A program made the translations under genes and the position numbers. Positions 17,454-26,327 of a stretch of DNA of 64,000 bases are shown in pieces. Numbering within the stretch: the first letter of the stretch is position 1; every line of letters starts with the position of its first letter. Location: the NCBI GenBank assembly GCA_003565555.1, contig PXBH01000145.1, positions 73,334 through 137,333 of the forward strand, written 5' to 3'. The notes under the pieces were generated by a model. The model was given only the letters and a program-made list of their open reading frames with translations, was not told where the DNA came from and ran no database searches. Source of the DNA: Cryomorphaceae bacterium. GTDB lineage: Bacteria > Bacteroidota > Bacteroidia > Flavobacteriales_D > Cryomorphaceae.

Positions 17454-18176
17454 CTATTTTCGCGAAGCTCCGATCAGGCCTTCCGGGTTGATTACCTTAA
17501 TTTTTCGGCCTTTGGTCTCTATGAATTCTTCTTTCTTGAATTCGTTGAGCAGCCTGATCAGGCTTTCTGTGGCCGTCCCCACGATGTTGGCCAGATCTTC
17601 TCGGGTGAGGTTGATTTCAATTTCACCGTCTGTCCCGCTTTCTATGCCGTAGGTGTCTTTCAACATGATCAGGCTCAAAGCAAGTCGCTGGCGTACACTT
17701 TGCTGCGCCATGCGGGTCATTTTGTCGGCCATATCAGAGTTTTCCTCACAGACTTTCTTCAGCAAGTCCATGTAGAACTGAGAATCGGGACGTAAAAGCG
17801 AAAGGAAATCTTCTTTTGCTACGAAGCACACCACGCAGTCATCTACTGCTTCGGCGGTTTGCTCGTAGTGGTGTTCGCTGAGCAGGGCTTTGTATCCCAG
17901 AAGGTCGCCGGCTGCGGAAATTCGGGTGATTTGTTCCTTCCCGTCCATGCCGACGCGGTACACTTTGATACGTCCGGAGTTTACACAGAAAACGCCCAGC
18001 GGACGGGTACCCTCATGAAAAAGTACTTGACCTTTTTTGTAGCGCGTGCAGGTCTTTCCGCGATCTATTCGGGCAATGTCTTCATCATTTAATGACGCAA
18101 AAAGTGATCTGTGATGAGACCTGCAGAAAGTGCAGCCTGTATTTTGATTGTCCTTCGTTGACGTCCTGTTCATCAT
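17454..18176 (-). CDS. Crp/Fnr family transcriptional regulator
   Basis: A 240-residue regulator with a cyclic-nucleotide-type beta barrel (about 27-130), a long dimer helix and a winged helix-turn-helix (about 180-230: LTREDLANIVGTATESLIRLL). In the recognition helix the Glu and Arg of the FNR pattern (VETISRLL) align with TESLIRLL; the FNR serine is replaced by Ile. The N-terminus has C15-x2-C18, and C114 and C117 occur near the position of FNR C122, but the third N-terminal cysteine of E. coli FNR is missing. An oxygen- or redox-sensing cluster is possible, not proven. Located directly upstream of the cco operon and divergent from ccm, it is the likely controller of both. Confidence 0.9.
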   Translation of the reverse strand: MMNRTSTKDNQNTGCTFCRSHHRSLFASLNDEDIARIDRGKTCTRYKKGQVLFHEGTRPLGVFCVNSGRIKVYRVGMDGKEQITRISAAGDLLGYKALLSEHHYEQTAEAVDDCVVCFVAKEDFLSLLRPDSQFYMDLLKKVCEENSDMADKMTRMAQQSVRQRLALSLIMLKDTYGIESGTDGEIEINLTREDLANIVGTATESLIRLLNEFKKEEFIETKGRKIKVINPEGLIGASRK

Positions 18177-18293
18177 AAAGTATAGGTGGTGCGAATTTAT
18201 GATTTTTTGAAATAACTACAGAGACGATGCCGTCTTTTTTGAAGCGAAAACCCACCTTGGCTTATTCCTTATCTTCGCCGATATTTTTTCATT

Positions 18294-18959
18294 GTGTGGG
18301 TTGAAATTAAGGCTGTTTTCCTGAAAGATTTGCGCTCTGAGTGGAGGCAGCGCCACGCTGCGGGCAGTGTTTTTTTATATGTGCTCGCCTCTGTATTTGT
18401 GGCTTACCTCGCCTTTCGCGAAATTGCCGATGTGCCCACCTGGAATGCCCTGTTTTGGATCATTTCCCTGTTTGCCGCCTTCAATGCCGCCGCGCGCAGC
18501 TTTGCCAATGAAAACGGCGGAAGACGGCTCTACCTCTACACCTTGGCGCGCCCCGAAGCCGTGGTCCTGGGCAAAATGATGTACAATGCCCTCCTTCTGC
18601 TCATCATGGTTTTTGCGGGTTTCGCTTTTTTTGCCCTCACCTTGGGTACGGTACCCCTCCGCGGTGCTGACCCCGCAGCACTGGTCGCAGCGCTTGCGCT
18701 CGGATCCTTGGGCCTGGGCTTGATTCTCACCTTGGTGTCCGCCTTGGCATCCCATACAGACAACAATCTCGGGCTGATGGCCATCCTCGGCCTCCCGGTG
18801 ATACTTCCCTTTTTGCTCATTTTAATGCGGTTTTCCAAGAATGCACTGGACGGGCTGCCGTGGTCGGTAAACGGGGTCTATGCCCTGCAGCTCGGCGCGG
18901 TATCCGTGCTCTCGCTGGCCCTGAGCTACATTTTATTTCCGTACCTTTGGCGCGAATAA
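18294..18959 (+). CDS. ccmB: CcmB, haem exporter membrane subunit
   Basis: A 221-residue integral membrane protein with six hydrophobic segments. The start WVEIKAVFLKDLRSEWRQRHA and the block FAAFNAAARSFANENGGRRLYLYTLARPEAVVLGK (given here only as a region, about residues 50-90) match CcmB. It starts with GTG at 18294. CcmB and CcmC with the ATPase CcmA move or release haem for cytochrome c maturation; no ccmA is present in this window. It opens the ccmBCDEF block and is divergent from the fnr-like gene across a 117-base gap. Confidence 0.92.
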   Translation: MWVEIKAVFLKDLRSEWRQRHAAGSVFLYVLASVFVAYLAFREIADVPTWNALFWIISLFAAFNAAARSFANENGGRRLYLYTLARPEAVVLGKMMYNALLLLIMVFAGFAFFALTLGTVPLRGADPAALVAALALGSLGLGLILTLVSALASHTDNNLGLMAILGLPVILPFLLILMRFSKNALDGLPWSVNGVYALQLGAVSVLSLALSYILFPYLWRE

Positions 18960-18971
18960 AATCACCCTGAT

Positions 18972-20021
18972 ATGGCCCGAAATTGGTGGAAAGTCCTTTC
19001 CGCTCTTTTGGTACTCACCACCCTTGTAATAGGTCTCAAAGCGCCGCTCGCTCCGGGGATTGCCGAGGTTTCTCCCGAGAGGCTCGCATACGGGGTGAAT
19101 TCCGTGACGGTCACCGGGTACAATACCCGATTCGCGGAAGGTGAGGAAGACCTGCAGGTGTGGCTTTCAAACGGAACACAGCTCATCTGTCCCTACGAGC
19201 TCTCTGTGGTCAACGACCGTGAACTCAGGGCGACCTTCAGCATTCCCGAAAAGACGGAGGATGCATTTTTTGATCTTTATGTCAACAACAGCAAGGACGG
19301 CACGGTGATGCTTGAAAGCGCGTTCATGCAAAAAGACCTCACCGTGGTGGCTTCCCTTCCGGAAAATGAGCGAAACCCATCCTGCGTGCGGAAGCCGGCA
19401 GTTACTGAAGCCGCGGAATTTAACTTTCCCAATCAAAGCATTCTCAATGAGACCATAAGAAACCTGTTTTTTCATGTGCCCGCATGGTTTACCATGATGT
19501 TGCTCATGGGGTTCTCCTTGGCGTACAGCATTCTGTACCTCCGAAGATCGGATATGGCCTACGACGCGAAGGCCTCTGATGCCGCAACCGTGGGGTTGGT
19601 CTTTGCCGCGGCAGGATTGGCCACCGGATCTGTCTGGGCGCGATTTACATGGGGTGCATGGTGGGTGAGCGATCCGCGCCTCAACGGGGCCGCACTGGGG
19701 GTGCTGGTTTACTTGGCATATTTCGTTTTAAAATCTTCTGTTAACGATTCAGAAAAGGCCGCTGCACTGGGAGCGGTCTACAATATCTTTGCATTTGTGA
19801 TGATGATGCTGTTTATCATGGTGCTGCCCAGAATGACGGATTCTCTCCACCCCGGAGTAGGCGGAAATCCCGCTTTCAGCCAATACGATTTGGACGACAA
19901 TATGCGGATGATTTTTTATCCCGCCGTCATCGGATGGATGGGGATAGGCGTATGGATTATGCAGCTTATGAACAGGACTTCAGCCCTGAAACGCGCGAAA
20001 ATTTTAAGAGAATATGCTTAA
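18972..20021 (+). CDS. ccmC: CcmC with an extra extracytoplasmic Ig/TIG-like domain
   Basis: A 349-residue protein, about 110-120 residues longer than usual CcmC. The C-terminal part (about 155-340) has the remaining helices and the haem-handling WWD motif, here WGAWWVSDPRLNGAAL, with conserved histidines in FFHVPAWF and SLHPG. Between the first helix (about 7-27) and FFHVPAW lies a beta-rich segment (about 30-140: VSPERLAYGVNSVTVTGYN, then VVNDRELRATFSIP) that looks like an IPT/TIG Ig-fold. CcmC loads haem onto CcmE; the insert would face the periplasm beside CcmE. It begins 12 bases after ccmB. Confidence 0.9.
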   Translation: MARNWWKVLSALLVLTTLVIGLKAPLAPGIAEVSPERLAYGVNSVTVTGYNTRFAEGEEDLQVWLSNGTQLICPYELSVVNDRELRATFSIPEKTEDAFFDLYVNNSKDGTVMLESAFMQKDLTVVASLPENERNPSCVRKPAVTEAAEFNFPNQSILNETIRNLFFHVPAWFTMMLLMGFSLAYSILYLRRSDMAYDAKASDAATVGLVFAAAGLATGSVWARFTWGAWWVSDPRLNGAALGVLVYLAYFVLKSSVNDSEKAAALGAVYNIFAFVMMMLFIMVLPRMTDSLHPGVGGNPAFSQYDLDDNMRMIFYPAVIGWMGIGVWIMQLMNRTSALKRAKILREYA

Positions 20022-20241
20022 ACATCTTCGGCAATTTTTTGTCCTCTTTATCGCGTACCTGATGACGGTGTCATCTGCGCTCGGTCAGGACCGAGGCTTT
20101 GAAGATGTGATGATGGACAGCGGCAAACTCAATGTGGTTTTCGCTGTTGTAGTTATGTTGATTGTAGTGATGATAGGATTTTTGGTTTACCTCGATCGCA
20201 GAGTAAGCCGAATGGAACGACAAGAGAAGATCAAAAAATGA
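20014..20241 (+). CDS. ccmD: CcmD-like small membrane protein
   Basis: A 75-residue protein with an N-terminal signal-like helix (about 5-24) and a second helix (about 38-58) followed by VYLDRRVSRMERQ. A short protein with one main helix and a basic, coiled tail between ccmC and ccmE is what CcmD looks like; it helps release holo-CcmE from CcmC. The extra first helix is not part of classical CcmD. It overlaps ccmC by eight bases and ccmE by four (ATGA). Confidence 0.75.
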   Translation: MLKHLRQFFVLFIAYLMTVSSALGQDRGFEDVMMDSGKLNVVFAVVVMLIVVMIGFLVYLDRRVSRMERQEKIKK

Positions 20242-20654
20242 AAAGGTCGCACATTATTTTAATTGTTATGATCGCCGTATCGGGAGCTTTCATGATTGCC
20301 TCGGTAAGCGATTCGAGCAGCTACGCGGATTTTGCGGAAGCATTTGAAAATCCGGAAAAAGAATACCATGTCGTGGGCACACTGGACCGAACGGCAGAGA
20401 TCGTTTACGAACCTGAGAAAAATCCGAATCTGACGGGTTTTACCATGCTGGACAATACCGGTGAGCGCCGCACCGTGTGGCTCAACAAAAGCAAGCCGCA
20501 AGACTTCGAGCGGTCGGAGAGCCTCGTGCTTATCGGCAAGGCGGCGGGCGACGAATTTCACGCCTCGGACATGCTGATGAAATGCCCTTCGAAGTACAAA
20601 GAAGAACAGCGTTTTGAATACTCCGATAACCTGAGTAAACCTACAGGGCAATGA
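20238..20654 (+). CDS. ccmE: CcmE haem chaperone of the CxxxY type
   Basis: A 138-residue protein with one N-terminal helix (about 5-24) and an OB-fold domain (EKEYHVVGTLD, GFTMLDNTGERRTVWLN, LVLIGKAAGDEFHASDMLMK). In classical CcmE a histidine in HxxxY binds haem covalently; here the motif reads CPSKY with C116 and Y120, the cysteine variant described in some bacteria and archaea. The protein receives haem from CcmC and passes it to CcmF. It overlaps both neighbours by ATGA. Confidence 0.92.
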   Translation: MKRSHIILIVMIAVSGAFMIASVSDSSSYADFAEAFENPEKEYHVVGTLDRTAEIVYEPEKNPNLTGFTMLDNTGERRTVWLNKSKPQDFERSESLVLIGKAAGDEFHASDMLMKCPSKYKEEQRFEYSDNLSKPTGQ

Positions 20655-23452
20655 TAGAATACGTCGGAGAGCACACCTTTCCGGGGCAACTCGGCGATGT
20701 GTTACTCGTTACATCGTTCACGGCCGCCCTTATGGCGGCCGTCTCTTACATATGGGCGCACTACTCGGGAAATGACCGGTTGCGGCGCACAGGACGCCTC
20801 TTTTTTCGCATTCACTCCGTTTCTGTATTCGGAGCCGCCGCTACCTTATTCATGATGCTGTTCAATCAGTACTTTGAATACGATTATGTGTGGAAGCACG
20901 CCAACAGTCAAATGCCGATGCGTTACATTTTTTCCTGCTTTTGGGAAGGGCAGGAAGGGAGCTTTCTCTTGTGGAGCTTTTGGCATATGCTGCTCGGTAA
21001 TGTGCTTATTCATACCGCGGGAAAATGGGAAAACCTCACCGTCAGTATCATCGCTGTGATGCAGATGCTGCTGGGCAGTATGCTTTTGGGAATTTTCATT
21101 TTCGACTTTAAACTCGGAAACAGCCCCTTCACCCTCATACGAGAGCTGCCCGAAAATGTCGGGTTGCCGTGGACACAAATGCCCGACTATCTTGAGAAAA
21201 TACCCTCATTTCGCGACGGGCGAGGACTCAACCCGCTCTTGCAAAATTACTGGATGACCATTCACCCGCCCACCCTTTTCCTGGGCTATGCATCGGTGAT
21301 TGTTCCTTTTGCATACGCTCTTGCAGGGCTTTGGAGCGGCAAGCTCAAAGAGTGGATCCGACCCGCTATACCTTGGGCGTTCTTCTCGGTTTCCATACTC
21401 GGTATCGGTATCCTTATGGGCGGTGCCTGGGCCTACGAAGCTCTGAGCTTCGGCGGCTTCTGGGCTTGGGATCCCGTGGAAAATGCCAGCTTGGTGCCGT
21501 GGCTGATGATCGTTGGTGCGGCCCACGTAATGGTGGTCAATATCCGAAAAAACAGGTCTCTGTACACCGCAATTTTCCTGACACTTACGGCCTATATCAC
21601 GGTGATGTATGCTTCCTTCTTGGTGCACAGCGGCGTATTGGGCGATTCATCCGTGCACTCGTTCACCGACAGCGGGTTGATGCGTCAGCACCTCTTTATT
21701 CTGCTCTCGATCATATTCTTCTCAACCTTTTTCATTTTGCGCGATAACAGGTTGAAATTCATTTATGCCGGGGCTGCTTTGGTCCTTTTTCTTTTCGGAT
21801 CCTTTTTTGACGCGCCGGTGGCCGCGCTCGTGACTTTCGCGGCAACGGGCATCGTGATGATGGTGGTGTCTTATCAGAAAGTATTTCCCAAACCGCCGTC
21901 GGAAGAGCCTGTCTGGAGCCGCGAGTTCTGGATATTTCTCGGTTCGCTGGTGTTGTTGCTCGCTGCGGCACAGATTACTCTGGAGACTTCAAAGCCCGTT
22001 TGGAATATCTTGGCGGAACCTTTCCGAGGTCCCCTGACGGATTTGCATCGCATCACGGGGATCGACGGTCTGCGCGCGCTGGCAGACGGTAAATTGGCCC
22101 CGCACAGCGACGTGATCTCCCACTACAATAAATGGCAAATCCCCTTCGCCTTCATCATCATGTTCTTGATTGCGGGCGGGCAATTTTTGCGGTTCGGAAA
22201 GAACCGGTTCAGTGATTTTGCCAAGAAGATCAGCCTCTCGCTTTTCGCGGCAGCCGCCGTGACCGCAGTATCCGCATACCTTATGGAATTCAGAAGCGGA
22301 GAGATACCTTTGCTTATCCTGCTGTTCACGACGATTTTTGCGGTCTTCGCCAATATGGATTACCTGATCCGCGTACTTCGCGGTAAGTTTGATGTTGCCG
22401 GGGCCTCCGTGGCCCACATCGGGTTTGCATTGGTGCTGCTCGGCGCTTTGATTTCGACCGGTCGCAGTGAAAAGATCTCCGAAAACGCGAGCCGTTTTGA
22501 CATCGAACGCCTGAATGAGCAGTTTAAAAATAATGAGGACATCTTGCTCTTTAAGGAAGACACCGTGCCGATGGGGAGGTACTTTGTGAGTTACGATGAT
22601 AAATACAAGGAAGGTGTCAACGTGTATTATACGGTCAATTATTTTGATAAAAAGCCACGTACCTTTAAAAAGGGAGATTTGGCCATAGCCCGCGGTGCCG
22701 TATTTGCCGCCAATGAAAACCACAGTCCCGGGCCCGATTTTATTGCCGATCAGAAAAAATGGACGCTTGTGGAAGACCCCCGCGATATCGATATTGACGC
22801 GGTAGCACGGTGGTCACAATACGCCCCGGGAGACTTCCTGTTCAGCCTCAAGCCCAGAATCCAACTCAACCCTGAGTTTGGGAATGTGGCGGAGCCGGCT
22901 ACAAAACGTTACTGGAACCGCGATGTGTACACCCACGTGCGGTGGGCAGAGCTCGAGGCGGACAGCAATGACGCGGGTTTCAGATCTGCCGATACTTTGA
23001 AGCTTGCCGTGGGCGACACTGCCTTCGTGGGCTCCACCATGATTCGACTCAACGGCCTGTCCGTCATTCGCCCCGAACAGCGTGAAGAATACATGACAGG
23101 TGAAAATGATCTGGCAGTGAGGGCTATGGTCGGTATACGCGATGACCGCGGGAATACATTCGAAGTGGAGCCCCTCTACATCCTACGCGACTCCGTGATG
23201 CACATCCCCGATCCCGTGATTCAGGATGAGACGGGCTTGCAGGTGTCCTTCATAAAAATTGATCCGCTTACCGGGCAGCATGAATTCAGTGTAGCGGAAC
23301 ATTACAGCAGGCGTAAAGAGTTTATCGTCATGCAAGCCATCCAATTCCCGATGATCAATATACTGTGGATCGGTTGTATCGTCATGTTCCTCGGAACCAT
23401 GATGGCCGTAAGGCACAGGATCAAACAACGGAAAAAACTTAAAGCAGCATGA
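20651..23452 (+). CDS. ccmF: CcmF, cytochrome c haem lyase subunit
   Basis: A 933-residue membrane protein, larger than the roughly 650 residues of enterobacterial CcmF. The WWD-type motif GGFWAWDPVENASLVPWL lies near residue 265, with NYWMTIHPPTLFLGYAS before it and several histidine-bearing loops (SFLVHSGVLGDSSVHS). More than twelve helices are visible; the stretch from about 590 to 880 is soluble and periplasmic, and a last helix (about 898-920) closes the protein. CcmF attaches haem from CcmE to CxxCH motifs, for instance those of CcoP and CcoNO encoded beside it. No ccmH or ccmG is seen in the window. Confidence 0.94.
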   Translation: MIEYVGEHTFPGQLGDVLLVTSFTAALMAAVSYIWAHYSGNDRLRRTGRLFFRIHSVSVFGAAATLFMMLFNQYFEYDYVWKHANSQMPMRYIFSCFWEGQEGSFLLWSFWHMLLGNVLIHTAGKWENLTVSIIAVMQMLLGSMLLGIFIFDFKLGNSPFTLIRELPENVGLPWTQMPDYLEKIPSFRDGRGLNPLLQNYWMTIHPPTLFLGYASVIVPFAYALAGLWSGKLKEWIRPAIPWAFFSVSILGIGILMGGAWAYEALSFGGFWAWDPVENASLVPWLMIVGAAHVMVVNIRKNRSLYTAIFLTLTAYITVMYASFLVHSGVLGDSSVHSFTDSGLMRQHLFILLSIIFFSTFFILRDNRLKFIYAGAALVLFLFGSFFDAPVAALVTFAATGIVMMVVSYQKVFPKPPSEEPVWSREFWIFLGSLVLLLAAAQITLETSKPVWNILAEPFRGPLTDLHRITGIDGLRALADGKLAPHSDVISHYNKWQIPFAFIIMFLIAGGQFLRFGKNRFSDFAKKISLSLFAAAAVTAVSAYLMEFRSGEIPLLILLFTTIFAVFANMDYLIRVLRGKFDVAGASVAHIGFALVLLGALISTGRSEKISENASRFDIERLNEQFKNNEDILLFKEDTVPMGRYFVSYDDKYKEGVNVYYTVNYFDKKPRTFKKGDLAIARGAVFAANENHSPGPDFIADQKKWTLVEDPRDIDIDAVARWSQYAPGDFLFSLKPRIQLNPEFGNVAEPATKRYWNRDVYTHVRWAELEADSNDAGFRSADTLKLAVGDTAFVGSTMIRLNGLSVIRPEQREEYMTGENDLAVRAMVGIRDDRGNTFEVEPLYILRDSVMHIPDPVIQDETGLQVSFIKIDPLTGQHEFSVAEHYSRRKEFIVMQAIQFPMINILWIGCIVMFLGTMMAVRHRIKQRKKLKAA

Positions 23453-24237
23453 GCACCATCAAACGAATTTCACTCATCGGCGCGGGGCGGGTAGCACACC
23501 ACCTGGGTACCGAACTGCACAAGCACGGAGCGGAGATTGTTTCCGTATACGGACGTGACCCGAAAGAATCTGAAGAACTGGCGCAAAAGCTGGGTACCAA
23601 CCAATCTTTGTCGCTCGATATCAAGATAAATGCCGACCTCATTTTGATTGCGGTCAGCGATGACGCGGTGGCGGAAGTTGCACGCGGTTTGCCGAAAGGC
23701 ACGGATGCACTCGTGGTGCACACCTCGGGTGCCGTGCCCATGACGGATCTTCCGGACCACCTGCGGAGGGGGGTCTTTTACCCCTTGCAGAGCTTTTCTT
23801 ACGACAAGCAGGTACGTTGGGAAAATGTACCTTTCTGTATAGAAGCCGAAAATGATGAAGACGTGAATGCGCTCGGTGAGCTCGCAGAACGCATTTCCCG
23901 AAAGGTACATCTGCTCAGCAGCGAACAGCGCAAGGCACTGCACCTCGCAGCAGTTTTTGCCAACAATTTCTCCAACCTCATGTTCGAGTACGCCGAAGAG
24001 ATTTTGGAAAAAGCGGAAATCGACCGTTCAATTCTGCATCCCCTGATTGTGGAAACATCGAACAAGGTCCTCATGCAGCCCGCGGCAAAAGCACAAACCG
24101 GCCCGGCAAAGCGCGGTGATACCGACACCATTAAAGCACACCGCCTGCTGATGGAAGAAGGGAGCAGTCTGCGGGAGGTATACGACCTCCTGACTGCCGA
24201 AATCTATAAGCGAAGCGATCACGAAGATGAGCTATAA
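23449..24237 (+). CDS. Rossmann-fold DUF2520 protein
   Basis: A 262-residue protein with an N-terminal NAD(P)-binding motif GAGRVAHHLG (residues about 11-20) and a helical C-terminal DUF2520 domain (about 140-255, with HLAAVFANNFSNLMF and PIVETSNKVL-like blocks). It resembles F420-dependent NADP reductase and ketopantoate reductase folds, but its reaction is unknown. It overlaps ccmF by ATGA and the following kdsC gene by 11 bases. The order DUF2520, kdsC, UbiA-type transferase, maf is a familiar one in Flavobacteriia, by my recollection. Confidence 0.88.
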   Translation: MSTIKRISLIGAGRVAHHLGTELHKHGAEIVSVYGRDPKESEELAQKLGTNQSLSLDIKINADLILIAVSDDAVAEVARGLPKGTDALVVHTSGAVPMTDLPDHLRRGVFYPLQSFSYDKQVRWENVPFCIEAENDEDVNALGELAERISRKVHLLSSEQRKALHLAAVFANNFSNLMFEYAEEILEKAEIDRSILHPLIVETSNKVLMQPAAKAQTGPAKRGDTDTIKAHRLLMEEGSSLREVYDLLTAEIYKRSDHEDEL

Positions 24238-24745
24238 ACAGCGTCTGCCCCGGATAACAACCTTAATCTTTGACGTGGACGGCGTTTTCACCGATGGTAC
24301 CGTCACCGTAATGCCCGACGGACAATTGTTGCGTAATCTCAGTGCAAAGGATTGTTACGCATTGCAGTACGCCGTAAAACAAGGTATGCGGGTGGCCATT
24401 ATCACCGGGAGTAATTCTATGTCCGTGGCTGAAAGCCTCCGGCACCTCGGGGTGCGCCACATTTTCTTACAGAGCAGCAATAAGCTCACGGTTTACGAAA
24501 AGTTTACAGCGGCGGAAGGAATATCTGATGAAGAGATTCTTTATATGGGGGACGACATTCCCGACTATGCCGTACTTTCGCGGACAGGTATTTCTTGCTG
24601 TCCCGCCGATGCGGGTGAAGAGGTGAAGCGCATATGCCATTACGTATCCCGCAAAAACGGCGGAAAAGGCTGTGTGCGCGATGTCATAGAACAGACCCTT
24701 CGCGCCCAAAACAAGTGGTTTGGTGAGGATGCCTTGATCTGGTAG
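24227..24745 (+). CDS. kdsC: KdsC-type HAD phosphatase (3-deoxy-D-manno-octulosonate 8-phosphate phosphatase)
   Basis: A 172-residue HAD-IIIA protein of the right length for KdsC. Motif I is DVDGVFTDG with the nucleophile D16 and acid D18; motif II is IITGSNS near 60; the lysine is in SSNKLTVYEK; motif IV is MGDDIPD near 106. KdsC releases phosphate from KDO-8-phosphate on the way to the KDO of lipopolysaccharide. CMP-NeuNAc-type phosphatases are close relatives, so the exact sugar is inferred. It overlaps the DUF2520 gene and is followed by a transferase gene four bases later. Confidence 0.9.
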   Translation: MSYKQRLPRITTLIFDVDGVFTDGTVTVMPDGQLLRNLSAKDCYALQYAVKQGMRVAIITGSNSMSVAESLRHLGVRHIFLQSSNKLTVYEKFTAAEGISDEEILYMGDDIPDYAVLSRTGISCCPADAGEEVKRICHYVSRKNGGKGCVRDVIEQTLRAQNKWFGEDALIW

Positions 24746-24748
24746 CCC

Positions 24749-25744
24749 ATGGAAACGCTTCGCAACATCTTCAGATTATCCCGACCGCTTAATCTGGGCA
24801 TTATTGCGCTCACCATGTGGCTCATGATGCGGTACGTACTCAAACCCTTTGTCGAGGTGAACGGGTATGAACTTCAGCTTTCTGACGGGAAGTTTTTTCT
24901 TTTAATTCTCGCCACCCTGCTGATCGCCGCTGCCGGAAATGTGATCAATGATTACTTCGATCAGCGCACAGACCGCATCAACAAGCCGCGTGATATCATT
25001 GTGGGCGTGCATGTGAAGCGAAGGGTAGCCATGGCTGTGCATCAAATTTTCAATTTGACAGGCCTTTCCCTTGCCTTTTACATCGCTTGGAGTGTGGATA
25101 TCTGGAAGCTGAGCATTGTGCACTTTTTTGCTGCCGGTTCATTGTGGTTTTACAGCGTACAATTTAAGCGTGAGTTGATCATCGGGAATGTCATGGTGGC
25201 CTTGCTCGCCGGACTGGTCCCGGTTTTGGTGGGGATATACGAAATCCCGCTCCTGATCAGAGAATACGGTGCAGATGTGGCAAGGTATTTTAAGATTACC
25301 AGACCCGGTGAGGACCCCGCTGTGTATTTCAAGTACATGTTCTATTTTATTTTCGCTTATGCGGGCTTTGCCTTTGCTTTGAACCTGATCCGGGAAATAC
25401 AGAAAGATATGGCAGATGTGAAGGGCGACAAAAGAATCGGCGCACAGACCATTCCGCTCGTCTACGGCATTAAGAATGCCAAGCGAATCACCGCCGCACT
25501 TATTGTCGCGGTAATCGCGGGATTGGTTTTGATTCAGCAGTTGGTTGTCAATGATATTTGGTCCCTGATATACATGCTTGCAGCCGTGGTTGTTCCGCTG
25601 TGCTTTAGTTTGTATTTCAATCATTTTGCCGTCAGGCGACCCGAATTTATTCGGGCGGGAAATGCCTTGAAGGTTGCCATGCTGGGAGGATTGCTGTACA
25701 GCGTATTACATTATTACGTCTACTACACCACGGTTTTTGATTGA
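24749..25744 (+). CDS. UbiA-family prenyltransferase (geranylgeranylglycerol-phosphate type)
   Basis: A 331-residue integral membrane protein with about nine helices. The first Asp-rich motif is NDYFDQRTDRINKP (near residue 73) and the second is DMADVKGDKRIGAQT (near 225), both required for Mg-prenyl-diphosphate binding in the UbiA family. Annotated homologues in Flavobacteriia are usually called geranylgeranylglycerol-phosphate geranylgeranyltransferase, but whether this one makes ether lipid or prenylates a quinone precursor cannot be read from sequence. It is in a tight run with kdsC before it and maf after it. Confidence 0.85.
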   Translation: METLRNIFRLSRPLNLGIIALTMWLMMRYVLKPFVEVNGYELQLSDGKFFLLILATLLIAAAGNVINDYFDQRTDRINKPRDIIVGVHVKRRVAMAVHQIFNLTGLSLAFYIAWSVDIWKLSIVHFFAAGSLWFYSVQFKRELIIGNVMVALLAGLVPVLVGIYEIPLLIREYGADVARYFKITRPGEDPAVYFKYMFYFIFAYAGFAFALNLIREIQKDMADVKGDKRIGAQTIPLVYGIKNAKRITAALIVAVIAGLVLIQQLVVNDIWSLIYMLAAVVVPLCFSLYFNHFAVRRPEFIRAGNALKVAMLGGLLYSVLHYYVYYTTVFD

Positions 25745-26327
25745 TCCGAGTCCATACCGCATTGTCCTTGCTTCCAAGTCGCCGAGAAGGCATGAGCTTC
25801 TTGCCGGGCTGGAAATACCCTTCGAAATACGCGCCAAGGATACGGACGAGTCCTACCCGGAAAACCTGCGCGGAGCGGAGATCGCCGAGTTTTTGGCCCT
25901 GATCAAGTCGGAGGCCTTCGACGCTGAAATCGCAAAAGATGAAGTGATCGTAACTGCGGATACCATTGTGGTGCTCGGTGACACTGTATTTAATAAGCCT
26001 GCGTCGGAAGATGAAGCGGTGGAGATGATTGCCGCGCTCACGGGAAATACGCACAGCGTAATTACCGGAGTAGCCCTTTCCGATGCTTCGAGACGGCGCG
26101 TATTCAGCGAAACTACCGAGGTAACCTTCGGTGAGGTAAACCCCGAGGAGGTCAGGCATTATGTGCACAAGTACGCCCCCTTCGACAAGGCCGGAGCATA
26201 CGGTATTCAGGAATGGATAGGGTATGTGGGCATCGAAAGTATTCGGGGCTCTTTTTACAACGTGATGGGCTTCCCCACACGACGCTTTTATAATGAACTT
26301 AAGTTGTTTTTAGGTCGTGAAAGTTGA
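25737..26327 (+). CDS. maf: Maf family nucleotide pyrophosphatase
   Basis: A 196-residue protein when started at TTG 25737, which overlaps the end of the prenyltransferase gene; a longer in-frame start at 25674 would add 21 residues not seen in the family. It has the Maf signature IVLASKSPRRHELL, the catalytic loop VTADTIVVLGD, NKPAS, and the C-terminal DKAGAYGIQEW. Maf proteins hydrolyse non-canonical nucleotides such as dTTP, UTP or modified pyrimidine nucleotides to the monophosphates and so keep them out of nucleic acids. It overlaps bshB1 by 11 bases. Confidence 0.93.
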   Translation: MIDPSPYRIVLASKSPRRHELLAGLEIPFEIRAKDTDESYPENLRGAEIAEFLALIKSEAFDAEIAKDEVIVTADTIVVLGDTVFNKPASEDEAVEMIAALTGNTHSVITGVALSDASRRRVFSETTEVTFGEVNPEEVRHYVHKYAPFDKAGAYGIQEWIGYVGIESIRGSFYNVMGFPTRRFYNELKLFLGRES

